Below, one piece after another: positions 1 through 6,878 of a stretch of DNA of 10,170 nt (the first letter of the stretch is position 1; every line of letters starts with the position of its first letter). The stretch spans positions 1 to 10,170 of the forward strand of contig CAZVKL010000035.1 of NCBI GenBank assembly GCA_964627845.1. The letters run 5' to 3'. The notes beneath the pieces are model-generated. The model did no database searches. It had not been told where the DNA came from and worked only from the letters and a program-made list of their open reading frames with translations. The stretch comes from DUUI01 sp964627845. GTDB lineage: Bacteria > Bacillota_I > Bacilli_A > Erysipelotrichales > Erysipelotrichaceae. Position numbers and translations under genes: made by a program.

Positions 1-402
1 GCTCCAATTGATAAGATGATAATTGAGGGTGGTTTTAAGGTTAACTATGATGAGCTTAAACCACCAACCTTAAATATCACACTTAGATGTGCTGGTGAGT
101 TTAAGGTATCAAATATTGAGAATGATTCTGTGAAATTAAAACTTGAAGGAGCGGGTGAGTTTAATCTCAGGGGTAATACCAAACAGTTTGATGCCCACAT
201 TGAAGGGGCAGGAACCATTAATGCCCTTGATTTAGAGAGCGAGAAGGCAAGTGTCAGAATTGATGGGGCATGACAGATTCAAACGTTTGTTAATCAAGAA
301 TTAGACGCAACCTTAAATGGTCTGTGGGATATTCAATATAAGGGAGATCCAACGTTGATTAAAAGCATTGATGGTTTAGGATCTGTTGAAAAAATAAATT
401 AA
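1..402 (+). pseudogene. GIN-domain (DUF2807-like) beta-solenoid protein, 3' part, interrupted by in-frame TGA
   Basis: The frame is open from the left edge (APIDK precedes the first Met at 16), so the gene begins outside the window. The protein shows repeated turns of about 20 residues, each with a GAGEF-like corner (RCAGEF, EGAGEF, EGAGTI), typical of the putative adhesin-head GIN domain (DUF2807), which builds a right-handed beta-solenoid on the cell surface or in secreted proteins. A TGA at 271-273 falls exactly where the next turn needs Gly (GA-stop-QI). The same frame then stays open for 42 more codons and continues the repeat (LDATLNGLWDIQYKGDP, then DGLGSVEKIN) to TAA at 400-402. A single G-to-T change in a GGA codon would explain it. 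The corner that would be GLGDI also reads GLWDI, perhaps further decay. The likeliest reading is a pseudogene; stop readthrough is the alternative. Its precise role is unknown. Confidence 0.75.
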
Positions 403-411
403 AATAGTAAA

Positions 412-450
412 AAACAGGAGCCTTCGTAACTCCTGTTTGTTTTTTATTTT
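412..450. terminator. Bidirectional rho-independent terminator between convergent genes
   Basis: A 9-bp perfect stem, AAACAGGAG (412-420) against CTCCTGTTT (430-438), encloses a 9-base loop. On the plus strand it is followed by a T-rich tract (439-450). On the minus strand the A-run at 403-415 becomes its T-tract. It sits between the end of the GIN-domain gene and the stop of the minus-strand reductase, so it can serve both. Confidence 0.85.
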
Positions 451-1004
451 TGATGTGTCTTAATGAATTCAACAAAGCTAAGTGCCGTTTGTTGGACAAA
501 ACCAAGGGTGACTTGATCAAGGGTCATATTTCCTTGTTCATCGATAAAGCGATTGACCTGAGAAATATTAGCTCTTGGTTGAGGCATCACAGGCACATTC
601 ATAAAGGCTAGATAGGATCTTAAGTTCTCTTGAGCGGTTATCGAACCACCGACACCTAAAGTCGCTCCCATCATGGCAGCAGGTTTGTGAACAAGAACCT
701 TCTCCATGGTTTCGAAGCTGACTGGTCGGCTTACCCAATCAATTAAGTTTTTAAGAGCGCCTGAAATTCCTTGATTATACTCTGGGACAAAGAAGAAGAC
801 ACCATCGGCCTCTTTAATTTCTTGCCTGATTTCTTCGACTCTCTTAGGTGTTGGAAATTCAATGTCTTCGTTAAAGACAGGAACGTCCTTATAGTCCAAA
901 TCAATTAATTTTACCTCTTCAGGTAATAAATCATTGACTAAATGTAATAATTTACGGTTGAAAGAGCCAGTTCTAAGACTCCCAACAATTCCAATAATTT
1001 TCAT
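444..1004 (-). CDS. NADPH-dependent FMN reductase family flavoprotein (azoreductase/chromate/quinone reductase-like)
   Basis: A 186-residue cytoplasmic flavodoxin-fold protein of the NADPH-dependent FMN reductase (FMN_red) family. These enzymes bind FMN and use NAD(P)H to reduce quinones, azo dyes, chromate or free flavin; the physiological substrate cannot be read from sequence. The FMN-phosphate loop GSLRTGSFNRK lies at residues 8-18, right after the first beta strand. The family signature PEYNQGISGALKNLIDW lies at 74-90. The length is normal for the family and there is no cysteine. The start is fixed by an AAAGGAG ribosome binding site (complement of 1010-1016) five bases ahead of the ATG. 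The gene is transcribed alone, divergently from the zinc operon, and ends at the shared terminator. A role in redox or metal stress is an inference from the neighbour only. Confidence 0.88.
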   Translation of the reverse strand: MKIIGIVGSLRTGSFNRKLLHLVNDLLPEEVKLIDLDYKDVPVFNEDIEFPTPKRVEEIRQEIKEADGVFFFVPEYNQGISGALKNLIDWVSRPVSFETMEKVLVHKPAAMMGATLGVGGSITAQENLRSYLAFMNVPVMPQPRANISQVNRFIDEQGNMTLDQVTLGFVQQTALSFVEFIKTHQK

Positions 1005-1022
1005 GTTTTCTCCTTTTACAAC

Positions 1023-1039
1023 ATCCTTAGTTTAAGGAT
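1023..1039. promoter_or_regulatory. 17-bp palindrome ahead of the FMN reductase (possible operator)
   Basis: A perfect 7-bp inverted repeat, ATCCTTA-GTT-TAAGGAT, lies immediately upstream of the reductase ribosome binding site. It has no T-run, so it does not look like a terminator. Position and symmetry suit a repressor site controlling the reductase, but I do not recognise the motif. Confidence 0.4.
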
Positions 1040-1062
1040 TATCACCCTAATTATCAACCTAA
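1039..1062. repeat. 12-bp tandem direct repeat in the divergent promoter region
   Basis: TTATCACCCTAA (1039-1050) is followed directly by TTATCAACCTAA (1051-1062), 11 of 12 bases identical. On the minus strand each copy contributes a GATAA core that resembles a -10 box for the reductase gene, but no convincing -35 is spaced correctly. It could be a pair of regulator half-sites or a local duplication of a -10 element. Confidence 0.5.
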
Positions 1063-1067
1063 ATGCA

Positions 1068-1096
1068 TTGACAAGGATAGGGAGTTGAGTGATAAT
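1068..1096 (+). promoter_or_regulatory. Sigma-A promoter of the zinc operon
   Basis: A perfect -35 TTGACA (1068-1073), a 17-base spacer, then -10 GATAAT (1091-1096, one mismatch to TATAAT). The predicted transcription start near 1102-1104 lies inside the palindromic operator, so a bound repressor would block initiation. Confidence 0.85.
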
Positions 1097-1097
1097 A

Positions 1098-1119
1098 CAT
1101 TTGAATAATTGTTCAAATG
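1098..1119. promoter_or_regulatory. ArsR/SmtB-type operator palindrome
   Basis: CATTTGAA-TAATTG-TTCAAATG is an inverted repeat with perfect 8-bp arms. Read on the minus strand its core is TGAACAATTATTCA, one base from the TGAACAAATATTCA core that I recall for CzrA/SmtB-family zinc operators. It overlaps the predicted transcription start and lies directly ahead of the repressor gene, so autoregulation with zinc-induced release is the natural inference. Confidence 0.8.
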
Positions 1120-1134
1120 ATTGAAGGAGAGTTT

Positions 1135-1416
1135 ATGGATACTAATACCTATTTAGCAGAATTCTTTAAAGTGCTAGGTGATCCGACGCGCTTAAATATA
1201 TTAAATACATTATTAGAACAGGAAAAGTCGGTTGGTGTCATTGCTAAAGAATTAAACATGAGTGATTCAGCAATTTCACATCAGTTGAAAATTCTAAAGA
1301 TTCATCGACTTGTTAAGTATCAAAAAAGAGGAAAAGAAGTTTATTATTCACTCGATGATAAACATGTTTTTGATATTCTTAACTTAGGGGATGCCCATAT
1401 CAAGGAGGTTATCTAA
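1135..1416 (+). CDS. ArsR/SmtB-family zinc-responsive repressor (CzrA-like)
   Basis: A 93-residue winged-helix metalloregulator. The family signature LAEFFKVLGDPTRLNIL is at 7-23 and the recognition helix, around MSDSAISHQLKILKIHRLV, at 42-60. The beta-wing runs YQKRGKEVYYSL. The C-terminal helix carries D75-x-H77, H88 and E91, with the spacing (DxH, then His 11 residues on, then an acidic or His ligand 3 further) of the alpha-5 Zn/Co site in SmtB and CzrA. There is no cysteine anywhere, so the alpha-3 Cd/Pb site of CadC is absent, which points to zinc rather than cadmium or lead sensing. The ATG at 1135 is preferred over an in-frame ATG at 1117 because AAGGAG (1124-1129) sits five bases ahead of it and the upstream ATG lies inside the operator. 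Its stop overlaps the exporter start by one base. Confidence 0.9.
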   Translation: MDTNTYLAEFFKVLGDPTRLNILNTLLEQEKSVGVIAKELNMSDSAISHQLKILKIHRLVKYQKRGKEVYYSLDDKHVFDILNLGDAHIKEVI

Positions 1417-3422
1417 TGATTAAGTATCATGTTTCTAATCTTACTTGTGCGAATTGTGCTTTAAAAATTGAAGATGAGATTAAACAGATTCAAGGTGTTA
1501 AGGAAGCTTCTGTTAATCTCATGTCTCAACAAATTCAGATTTCTTCAGATTTAAACCAACATAAGCTCTTAGAGGTTGTCCAAGAGATTGCTAATAAAAT
1601 TGAGCCAGGAACAATTGTCTCTTCTCAACAAGAAGTGGATGAAGGTCTTGATAGGCAATGGCTAGAGTTAGGTTTTGGGTTGATCTTCTTTATCTTAGGA
1701 TTATTAGATTTTATGGGTTATCCACAAGTGTTCTTTTTCTTAGCTTTCTTAATTAGTGGTTATCGCGTTTTAAGACAAGCTTTCTATAACATAACAAATC
1801 TTCGTTTCTTCGATGAATATTTCTTAATGTCAATCGCAACGATTGGTGCGCTATTAATTGGGGAATATTTGGAGGCGGCTGCCGTTATGTTATTTTATAT
1901 GATTGGTGAGAACCTCCAACAATTAGCTGTAAATAGGTCGCGTAAGAATATTCTCAATTTAATGGATACCAGTATTAGTTTGGTTCGTGTTATCAATAAA
2001 GCCCAACCCCTTGATCCTAGACAAATTGAAGTGGGAGATATTATGAGAATCTTTCCAGGAGAAAAGATTCAATTAGATGGAACCATCATTAGTGGTGGTT
2101 CTTACTTAGATACTAAAACGCTAACGGGTGAATCCGTTCCTAGAAAAGGTCGAGTGGGTGATGAAGTATTGGCTTCGATGATTAATCAAGATTCAATTTT
2201 AGAAGTTCAAGTGACTAAGCCTTATGATCAAAGTGCGATGGCTAAAATGTTAGAGTTGTTAGAGAATGCACCTAATAAGAAGGCTAAAACTGAGAAGATG
2301 ATTACTCGATTCTCAAGAGTTTATACACCAGTCGTCGTGTTAATGGCTGTTGTTATTGCCTTTATATTCCCCTTTATCTTTACGAGTGTTCCTTTTTCTC
2401 AATGGGTTCATCGAAGTTTAATTTTCTTGGTGGCCTCTTGTCCTTGTGCATTAGTTGTGTCTGTTCCACTCAGTTATTTTGCTGGATTGGGAAAGGCTTC
2501 AAAACAACAAATTCTGGTGAAGGCAGCTCAAACCTTTGATGATGCACTTAAGATTAAGAATATTCTATTTGATAAGACAGGTACCATTACTAAGGGGAAT
2601 TTTGAGATTGTTGAAATAACGGAGGATAAAACCCTCTATCTAGCGTCTCTTTTAGAACAATATTCAGATCATCCCATTGCTAGAACCATCATGGATAAAA
2701 ATGAATTAGATTTACTAGAGGTTGTGACACGCTTTAGAGAAATAAGAGGACAGGGATTGGCTGGTAAGATTAATGGGAAAACAATTTTAGTTGGTAACCA
2801 TAAACTGATGGAGAGTGAAAAAATCGATTATCAGAAGAGTGAACAATTAGGGACGATTGTCTATGTCGCTTTAGATCGTCAATTTATTGGTTCGATTGTG
2901 ATTCAAGATGAAATTAAACTGAATTCCTTTGATTCGATCCAACAATTAAACCAACACTATAACCTCGCAATTATGAGTGGTGATAATAAAGAAGTGGTTG
3001 AAAGTCTTGGACAAGCGTTGAATATCCAGAATGTTTATTCCAATCTTTATCCAGAAGATAAACTTAAACTTTTAGAAGAACAGACTGAACCTACCTTATT
3101 TGTGGGGGATGGTATTAATGATGCGTTAGTTCTACAACAGGCTGATATTGGTGTGGCGATGGGTCAATTAGGAAGTGATATGGCCATTGAAGCAGCAGAT
3201 GTTGTTTTGGCTAATGACGATCTTGTTCAACTCAATCAGTTTTTTGAAATTGCCAAGAAGACAAATAAAATAGTTATTGGAAATATTAGCTTAGCGCTAA
3301 TCATCAAGGCAATCGTCTTAGTATTAGGTGTGTTAGGTTATTCCAATATGTTGATGGCCGTGTTTGCGGATGTGGGAGTGACACTATTAGCAGTATTTAA
3401 TTCATTGAGGATTTTACGATGA
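1416..3422 (+). CDS. zntA: P1B-2-type Zn2+/Cd2+ (Pb2+) exporting ATPase
   Basis: A 668-residue membrane pump that uses ATP to export soft divalent metals. An N-terminal heavy-metal-associated domain carries CxxC (C11, C14). Further landmarks are actuator-domain TGES (237-240), the transmembrane metal site CPC (342-344), phosphorylation motif DKTGT starting at D386, the HP dipeptide of the nucleotide-binding domain (H419-P420) and GDGINDA (564-570). In the last two helices, K631 and D652 (in ADVGVTLLAVFNSLRIL) are the residues that define the zinc/cadmium/lead subgroup, unlike the Cu-type pumps. Eight membrane segments can be seen. Length is normal for ZntA/CadA and all catalytic motifs are intact. 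AGGAGG (1403-1408) precedes the ATG by seven bases. It is co-transcribed behind its regulator. The name zntA (cadA in other species) is by subfamily, not by a proven orthologue. Confidence 0.93.
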   Translation: MIKYHVSNLTCANCALKIEDEIKQIQGVKEASVNLMSQQIQISSDLNQHKLLEVVQEIANKIEPGTIVSSQQEVDEGLDRQWLELGFGLIFFILGLLDFMGYPQVFFFLAFLISGYRVLRQAFYNITNLRFFDEYFLMSIATIGALLIGEYLEAAAVMLFYMIGENLQQLAVNRSRKNILNLMDTSISLVRVINKAQPLDPRQIEVGDIMRIFPGEKIQLDGTIISGGSYLDTKTLTGESVPRKGRVGDEVLASMINQDSILEVQVTKPYDQSAMAKMLELLENAPNKKAKTEKMITRFSRVYTPVVVLMAVVIAFIFPFIFTSVPFSQWVHRSLIFLVASCPCALVVSVPLSYFAGLGKASKQQILVKAAQTFDDALKIKNILFDKTGTITKGNFEIVEITEDKTLYLASLLEQYSDHPIARTIMDKNELDLLEVVTRFREIRGQGLAGKINGKTILVGNHKLMESEKIDYQKSEQLGTIVYVALDRQFIGSIVIQDEIKLNSFDSIQQLNQHYNLAIMSGDNKEVVESLGQALNIQNVYSNLYPEDKLKLLEEQTEPTLFVGDGINDALVLQQADIGVAMGQLGSDMAIEAADVVLANDDLVQLNQFFEIAKKTNKIVIGNISLALIIKAIVLVLGVLGYSNMLMAVFADVGVTLLAVFNSLRILR

Positions 3423-4201
3423 AGGATGTATTGACAATTGAGGGGATTAAACAAATTCTTGACTATCCACTTGAAATTGAGATTTTAGATTGTGTTGATT
3501 CTACCAATGATTATTTAAAACGTTTGGTGAAAGATCAGTTTGTGGATAATAAAGTGGCTATCGCTCAAAAACAAACGAAGGGCAAGGGTCGAAGAGGTAG
3601 AAGTTTTTATTCGCCTGACGAAAGTGGACTTTATATGAGTTTGTTAATTAGACCAGACTCTTTAACACTGAGTTCTGCGACTAAAATAACGACGATGGCT
3701 GCTTTAGCGGCTTGTTACGCAATTGAAACGGTGACTCAAAGACAATCATATATTAAGTGGGTCAATGACATACTTATTGATGATAAGAAAGTGGCTGGTA
3801 TTCTGACTGAGGCGACAGTCAATTTTGAGACAAAGCTAGTGGATTATCTTATTGTTGGGATTGGCTTTAATGTGTATGAACCAAGTGAGGGTTTCCCTAC
3901 TGAAATAGCGCAGATTGCGGGGAGTATTTTAGAGAAACAACAGCCATCAATTAAGAACAAATTATGTGGACAATTTTTAAATGAGTTTCTTAAACTGTTC
4001 AATCATCCTCAACTTTTCTCGTATCAAGAGTATAGAGAAAGAAGTTATGTTATTGGTAAAGAGATAGTGGTACATGCTTTAGATAAACAACGTGTTGCTT
4101 TGGCGATTGACATTGATAAGGATTGTCACTTAATTGTTGAATATTCTGATCAGTCTAAAGAAGTTCTTTCTAGTGGGGAAATTAGCGTAAGGAAATTTTA
4201 A
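3419..4201 (+). CDS. birA: Biotin--[acetyl-CoA-carboxylase] ligase, monofunctional (no HTH domain)
   Basis: A cytoplasmic ligase that activates biotin with ATP to biotinyl-5'-AMP and transfers it to the lysine of biotin carboxyl carrier protein and similar carriers. STND (28-31) begins the catalytic domain. The biotinyl-AMP loop KGKGRRGR is at 54-61, KWVNDI at 113-118, KVAGIL at 124-129 with the catalytic lysine K124, GIGFNV at 147-152, and the C-terminal beta-barrel ends in GEISVR (253-258). At 260 residues it lacks the N-terminal winged helix of E. coli or Bacillus BirA, so it should not repress biotin genes itself. The ATG overlaps the exporter TGA (ATGA), and a TGAGGA element 8 bases upstream lies inside the exporter gene, so translation is probably coupled. 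A functional link to zinc export is not obvious. Confidence 0.93.
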   Translation: MKDVLTIEGIKQILDYPLEIEILDCVDSTNDYLKRLVKDQFVDNKVAIAQKQTKGKGRRGRSFYSPDESGLYMSLLIRPDSLTLSSATKITTMAALAACYAIETVTQRQSYIKWVNDILIDDKKVAGILTEATVNFETKLVDYLIVGIGFNVYEPSEGFPTEIAQIAGSILEKQQPSIKNKLCGQFLNEFLKLFNHPQLFSYQEYRERSYVIGKEIVVHALDKQRVALAIDIDKDCHLIVEYSDQSKEVLSSGEISVRKF

Positions 4202-4236
4202 TCATTTATTGATAACTTTTCACGTTAATAACTATC

Positions 4237-4282
4237 TTTCATCTTTATCTGATAAAGTCTATAATGAATAGTGAAAGAGGTG
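4237..4282 (+). promoter_or_regulatory. Probable promoter and ribosome binding site of pepF
   Basis: A perfect -10 TATAAT lies at 4260-4265. The best -35 at 17 bases is only TTTCAT (4237-4242), so the -35 is weak. A strong AAAGAGGTG ribosome binding site (ending 4282) stands four bases ahead of the ATG, giving a short leader of about 15 bases. The 85-base gap after birA shows no clear terminator hairpin, so some read-through from the zinc operon is possible. Confidence 0.5.
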
Positions 4283-4286
4283 AATT

Positions 4287-6092
4287 ATGTTAAAAAGAAA
4301 TGAAGTACCAATTCAAGAAACATGGGATTTAACTCCATTATTTAAAAATGAACAAGATTATTTAGATAATTTGAAAAAAGCCCAAGAAAAGGCAGAGGAG
4401 TTTGTTAAAGCGTACCAAGGAAAACTCGATAATCCAGAAACAATTAATAAAGCATTAGTAGATTATCGTGATTTTCTACAAACGATTCGATTAGCTGGCA
4501 CCTATGTTAGTTTAAATTCTAGTACTGATTTAAACGATCCAAAAAACCAAGAAAGACAAGTTAATTTTAGTGGTGTCGCCTCATCAATAAGTGCGAAGAT
4601 GTCATTCTTTGAGAGTGAGCTCATCCAACAAGATGAAGCAGTCTTAAAACAAGTTGCTCAATTAAATGATGAAAACACGCATTATATTGATGAATTATTA
4701 AAGGATAAAGAACATTATCTTCATCCAGAAGCAGAAAGAGTGCTAGCCTCCTTATCAGGTGTCTTAGGTAATACAGTTAGTTTATACAATACCATTAAAT
4801 TAGGTGATTTGGACTTTGGAAGTTTTGAAGTAAACGGACAATCATATCCACTCTCATTTGTCTTATTTGAAAATGAGTATGATTATTCATTAGACCATGA
4901 TGTTAGAAGAGCTGCCCATAAGAAATTCTCAGATACACTTAAGAAGTATGAAAAAACAGCCGCAAACAATTACTTAAACCATGTCCGTCATGAAAAGGTT
5001 ATGTCACAATTAAGGGGGTTTGACTCAGTCATTGATTATTTATTAGATGATCAAGATGTGAGTCGTGAATTATACGATCGACAAATTGATGTTATCATGG
5101 AGAAATTCGCTCCAGTGGCACAAAAATATGTTAAATTGCTCCAAGATATTCATGGATTAGAGAAGATGGGATTCGCTGATTTGAAATTAGTTGTTGATCC
5201 AGAATTTGAACCAGAAATTACTATTGAAGAATCTAAAGAATACTTACTTCGTGGTTTAGCACCATTAGGACAAGACTATCTTGATATGGTAGAGAGAGCT
5301 TATGATGAACGTTGGGTAGATTTTGTTCAAAACCAAGGAAAAGGAACAGGCGCATTTTGTTCGAGCCCATATGGTTGTCATCCATTTATCTTGATTTCAT
5401 GGACATCAAGAATGAGAGAAGTCTTCGTGATGGCCCATGAATTAGGTCATGCGGGTCACTTCTATAATGCGCATCAACATCAAAACATCCTTAATGCTCG
5501 CCCATCCCTTTATTTTATTGAAGCACCATCTACCATGAACGAATTGATCATGGCGACACAACTCTTTAAAGAAACAGAAGATCCACGAATGGAACGATGG
5601 ATTTATGCGACATTAATTGCTAGAACCTATTATCACAACTTTGTGACACACTTACTTGAAGCTCATTTCCAACGTAAAGTCTATAACTTAATTGATGAAG
5701 GTAAAGGATTTACTGCCGATACACTCAATAAGATGATGAAAGAAACTTATCAACAGTTCTTTGGTGATAGTGTCGAGTTTGATGAAACTGTAGAAAATAC
5801 TTGGATGAGACAAATTCATTACTATAAAGGACTCTATCCATATACCTATAGTGCAGGATTAACGATCGCAACCAATGTTAGAAACCGTATTGTTACAGAA
5901 GGTCAACCTGCTATTGATGATTGGTTGAATGTTCTTAGAGCGGGTGGAACAAAAACACCTGTTGAATTAGCCCAAATGGCAAAAGTTGATATTACGACTA
6001 ATGAACCTTTATTTAATACCATCAATACACTCGATTATATTGTTGAAGAAATCATTCGACTTACAGAAGAATTAGAAAATGAACAAGCATAA
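4287..6092 (+). CDS. pepF: Oligoendopeptidase F, M3B-family zinc metallopeptidase
   Basis: A 601-residue cytoplasmic zinc peptidase that cleaves short peptides (typically about 7-17 residues), completing the breakdown of imported or internal peptides. The zinc-binding motif HELGH is at residues 384-388, and the third ligand E412 sits in FIEAPSTMNEL, spaced as in the M3 family (EAPSQ in thimet oligopeptidase). The N-terminal helical PepF domain starts at QETWDLTPLF and spans roughly residues 10-200. The C-terminal YSAGL region and helices close the catalytic bowl. No signal peptide is present and the length matches the usual 600 residues. It has its own predicted promoter. Its stop overlaps a small downstream ORF by 14 bases, suggesting that PepF, the small ORF and the lipoprotein share a transcript. 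Confidence 0.95.
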   Translation: MLKRNEVPIQETWDLTPLFKNEQDYLDNLKKAQEKAEEFVKAYQGKLDNPETINKALVDYRDFLQTIRLAGTYVSLNSSTDLNDPKNQERQVNFSGVASSISAKMSFFESELIQQDEAVLKQVAQLNDENTHYIDELLKDKEHYLHPEAERVLASLSGVLGNTVSLYNTIKLGDLDFGSFEVNGQSYPLSFVLFENEYDYSLDHDVRRAAHKKFSDTLKKYEKTAANNYLNHVRHEKVMSQLRGFDSVIDYLLDDQDVSRELYDRQIDVIMEKFAPVAQKYVKLLQDIHGLEKMGFADLKLVVDPEFEPEITIEESKEYLLRGLAPLGQDYLDMVERAYDERWVDFVQNQGKGTGAFCSSPYGCHPFILISWTSRMREVFVMAHELGHAGHFYNAHQHQNILNARPSLYFIEAPSTMNELIMATQLFKETEDPRMERWIYATLIARTYYHNFVTHLLEAHFQRKVYNLIDEGKGFTADTLNKMMKETYQQFFGDSVEFDETVENTWMRQIHYYKGLYPYTYSAGLTIATNVRNRIVTEGQPAIDDWLNVLRAGGTKTPVELAQMAKVDITTNEPLFNTINTLDYIVEEIIRLTEELENEQA

Positions 6093-6252
6093 TATAGATA
6101 TTAAAATACAATTATTAGGAATTGGTTTAGTCTTATTTAAAGATTTTAATACAGCAATTGGGATGGTCGAATTAGTACTTCTCGCTTTTGGTTTTTCTAT
6201 GAACCTGAATAAACCTAGACTTTTTCAGGTTTTGAGACTTGCTTATGTTTAA
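6079..6252 (+). CDS. Small hydrophobic protein of 57 residues, function unknown
   Basis: I do not recognise this protein. The frame ATG 6079 to TAA 6250-6252 fills the whole gap between pepF and the lipoprotein gene, overlapping the first by 14 bases and the second by 8. The sequence begins with a polar MNKHNIDIK, then has two hydrophobic stretches (about residues 10-20 and 29-41) separated by KDFNTA, and a basic tail. It could be a hairpin of two short membrane segments. The upstream sequence is purine-rich (GAAGAA) but not a strong ribosome binding site, so it would depend on coupling to pepF. Without it, this would be a 152-base non-coding gap. Chance remains possible. Confidence 0.45.
   Translation: MNKHNIDIKIQLLGIGLVLFKDFNTAIGMVELVLLAFGFSMNLNKPRLFQVLRLAYV
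6202..6231 (+). promoter_or_regulatory. Hairpin just upstream of the lipoprotein start
   Basis: AACCTGAA (6202-6209) and TTCAGGTT (6224-6231) form an 8-bp stem around a 14-base loop, ending 13 bases before the lipoprotein ATG and followed by a short T-run (TTTT, within 6230-6233). It may be a weak terminator after pepF or a translation-modulating structure. The large loop makes it modest evidence. Confidence 0.35.
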
Positions 6253-6844
6253 AAAAGGACTCATTCTTTTCATATTACTTTTGGTTGGTTGTCAATCAGC
6301 AGAAAAGACAGAAGCAATAGTGATAATGGATCAAAGTGACTCACTCCTGTTCTATCATCAAGACCAGGGTCTATTTGTTTCTACTAACCAAATTGATGTT
6401 AAATTAAAAACGGGTGATATCATTCTTTTTGATGAGCCAGAAAATTGGTTAGAATCTTATCCAGTACAAACTAACGTTCAAAATGTTGAGGTTAAAGCGA
6501 ATGATTTAAATCAAATTCATCTTGTTATTGAATTAATCGATTCTATTTTAGTAAGAGACCAGTTTAACTCAGAATTTAGTGAACTAGCCATAAAAATCAA
6601 TGATTTAAAGACAGAAGAAAAAGAAATTATCAATTATGTTATATCCAATAAACATCGTATCAATGCTTTTACTTCTAACTTTAAAGAATTAGAAGATGGA
6701 TTCTTAATAAAAATTAGTATTGAAGGTGAAGATGACTATCAATACTATCTAGAAGTTTATAATACAGATGACTTAATCATTAGTGAAAACGGGCTTGCCA
6801 CTAGAGGTGATGGTCAATTTGAATTTGAAGTTCATGAAAAATAA
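6245..6844 (+). CDS. Lipoprotein of unknown function
   Basis: A 199-residue protein with a textbook lipoprotein signal: basic MFKKG, hydrophobic LILFILLL, then lipobox LVGC with Cys16, after which the mature protein would be lipid-anchored on the outer face of the membrane. The mature part is acidic and mixed alpha/beta in appearance (a beta-rich first half to about residue 95, a helical stretch about 95-140, then strands), with no motif I can assign. ATG 6245 is preferred over an in-frame TTG at 6239 because it places the charged residues right at the N-terminus; the ribosome binding site is weak (GAG at 6233-6235), so coupling to the small upstream ORF, which it overlaps, is likely. It ends directly at a strong terminator. 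Context gives no functional clue beyond sharing a probable transcript with pepF. Confidence 0.75.
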   Translation: MFKKGLILFILLLVGCQSAEKTEAIVIMDQSDSLLFYHQDQGLFVSTNQIDVKLKTGDIILFDEPENWLESYPVQTNVQNVEVKANDLNQIHLVIELIDSILVRDQFNSEFSELAIKINDLKTEEKEIINYVISNKHRINAFTSNFKELEDGFLIKISIEGEDDYQYYLEVYNTDDLIISENGLATRGDGQFEFEVHEK

Positions 6845-6878
6845 AAGCCAACAAACTTAGCTTGTTGGCTTTATTTTA
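6844..6878. terminator. Bidirectional rho-independent terminator
   Basis: An 11-bp perfect stem, AAAGCCAACAA (6844-6854) with TTGTTGGCTTT (6862-6872), encloses a 7-base loop. On the plus strand ATTTTA follows; on the minus strand the upstream AAAAATAAAA becomes TTTTATTTTT. It lies between the lipoprotein stop and the alr stop and can end both transcripts. Confidence 0.88.

Noticed and set aside
271..273. TGA read as tryptophan (Mollicutes-type code) to rescue the GIN-domain gene
   Set aside because: The exporter and Ddl frames both end at TGA exactly where the next gene begins, each protein is full length there, and all tryptophans elsewhere use TGG. The family expects Gly, not Trp, at this position.
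1117..1134. Upstream in-frame ATG as the start of the ArsR-family gene
   Set aside because: It lies inside the operator palindrome and has no ribosome binding site, while ATG 1135 has AAGGAG at good spacing and gives the normal family length.
4202..4286. Terminator after birA
   Set aside because: No stem with a T-tract could be found; the gap holds only the likely pepF promoter and ribosome binding site.
6239..6244. TTG 6239 as the lipoprotein start
   Set aside because: It would add only Met-Leu before the basic n-region; the ATG at 6245 gives a canonical signal peptide.
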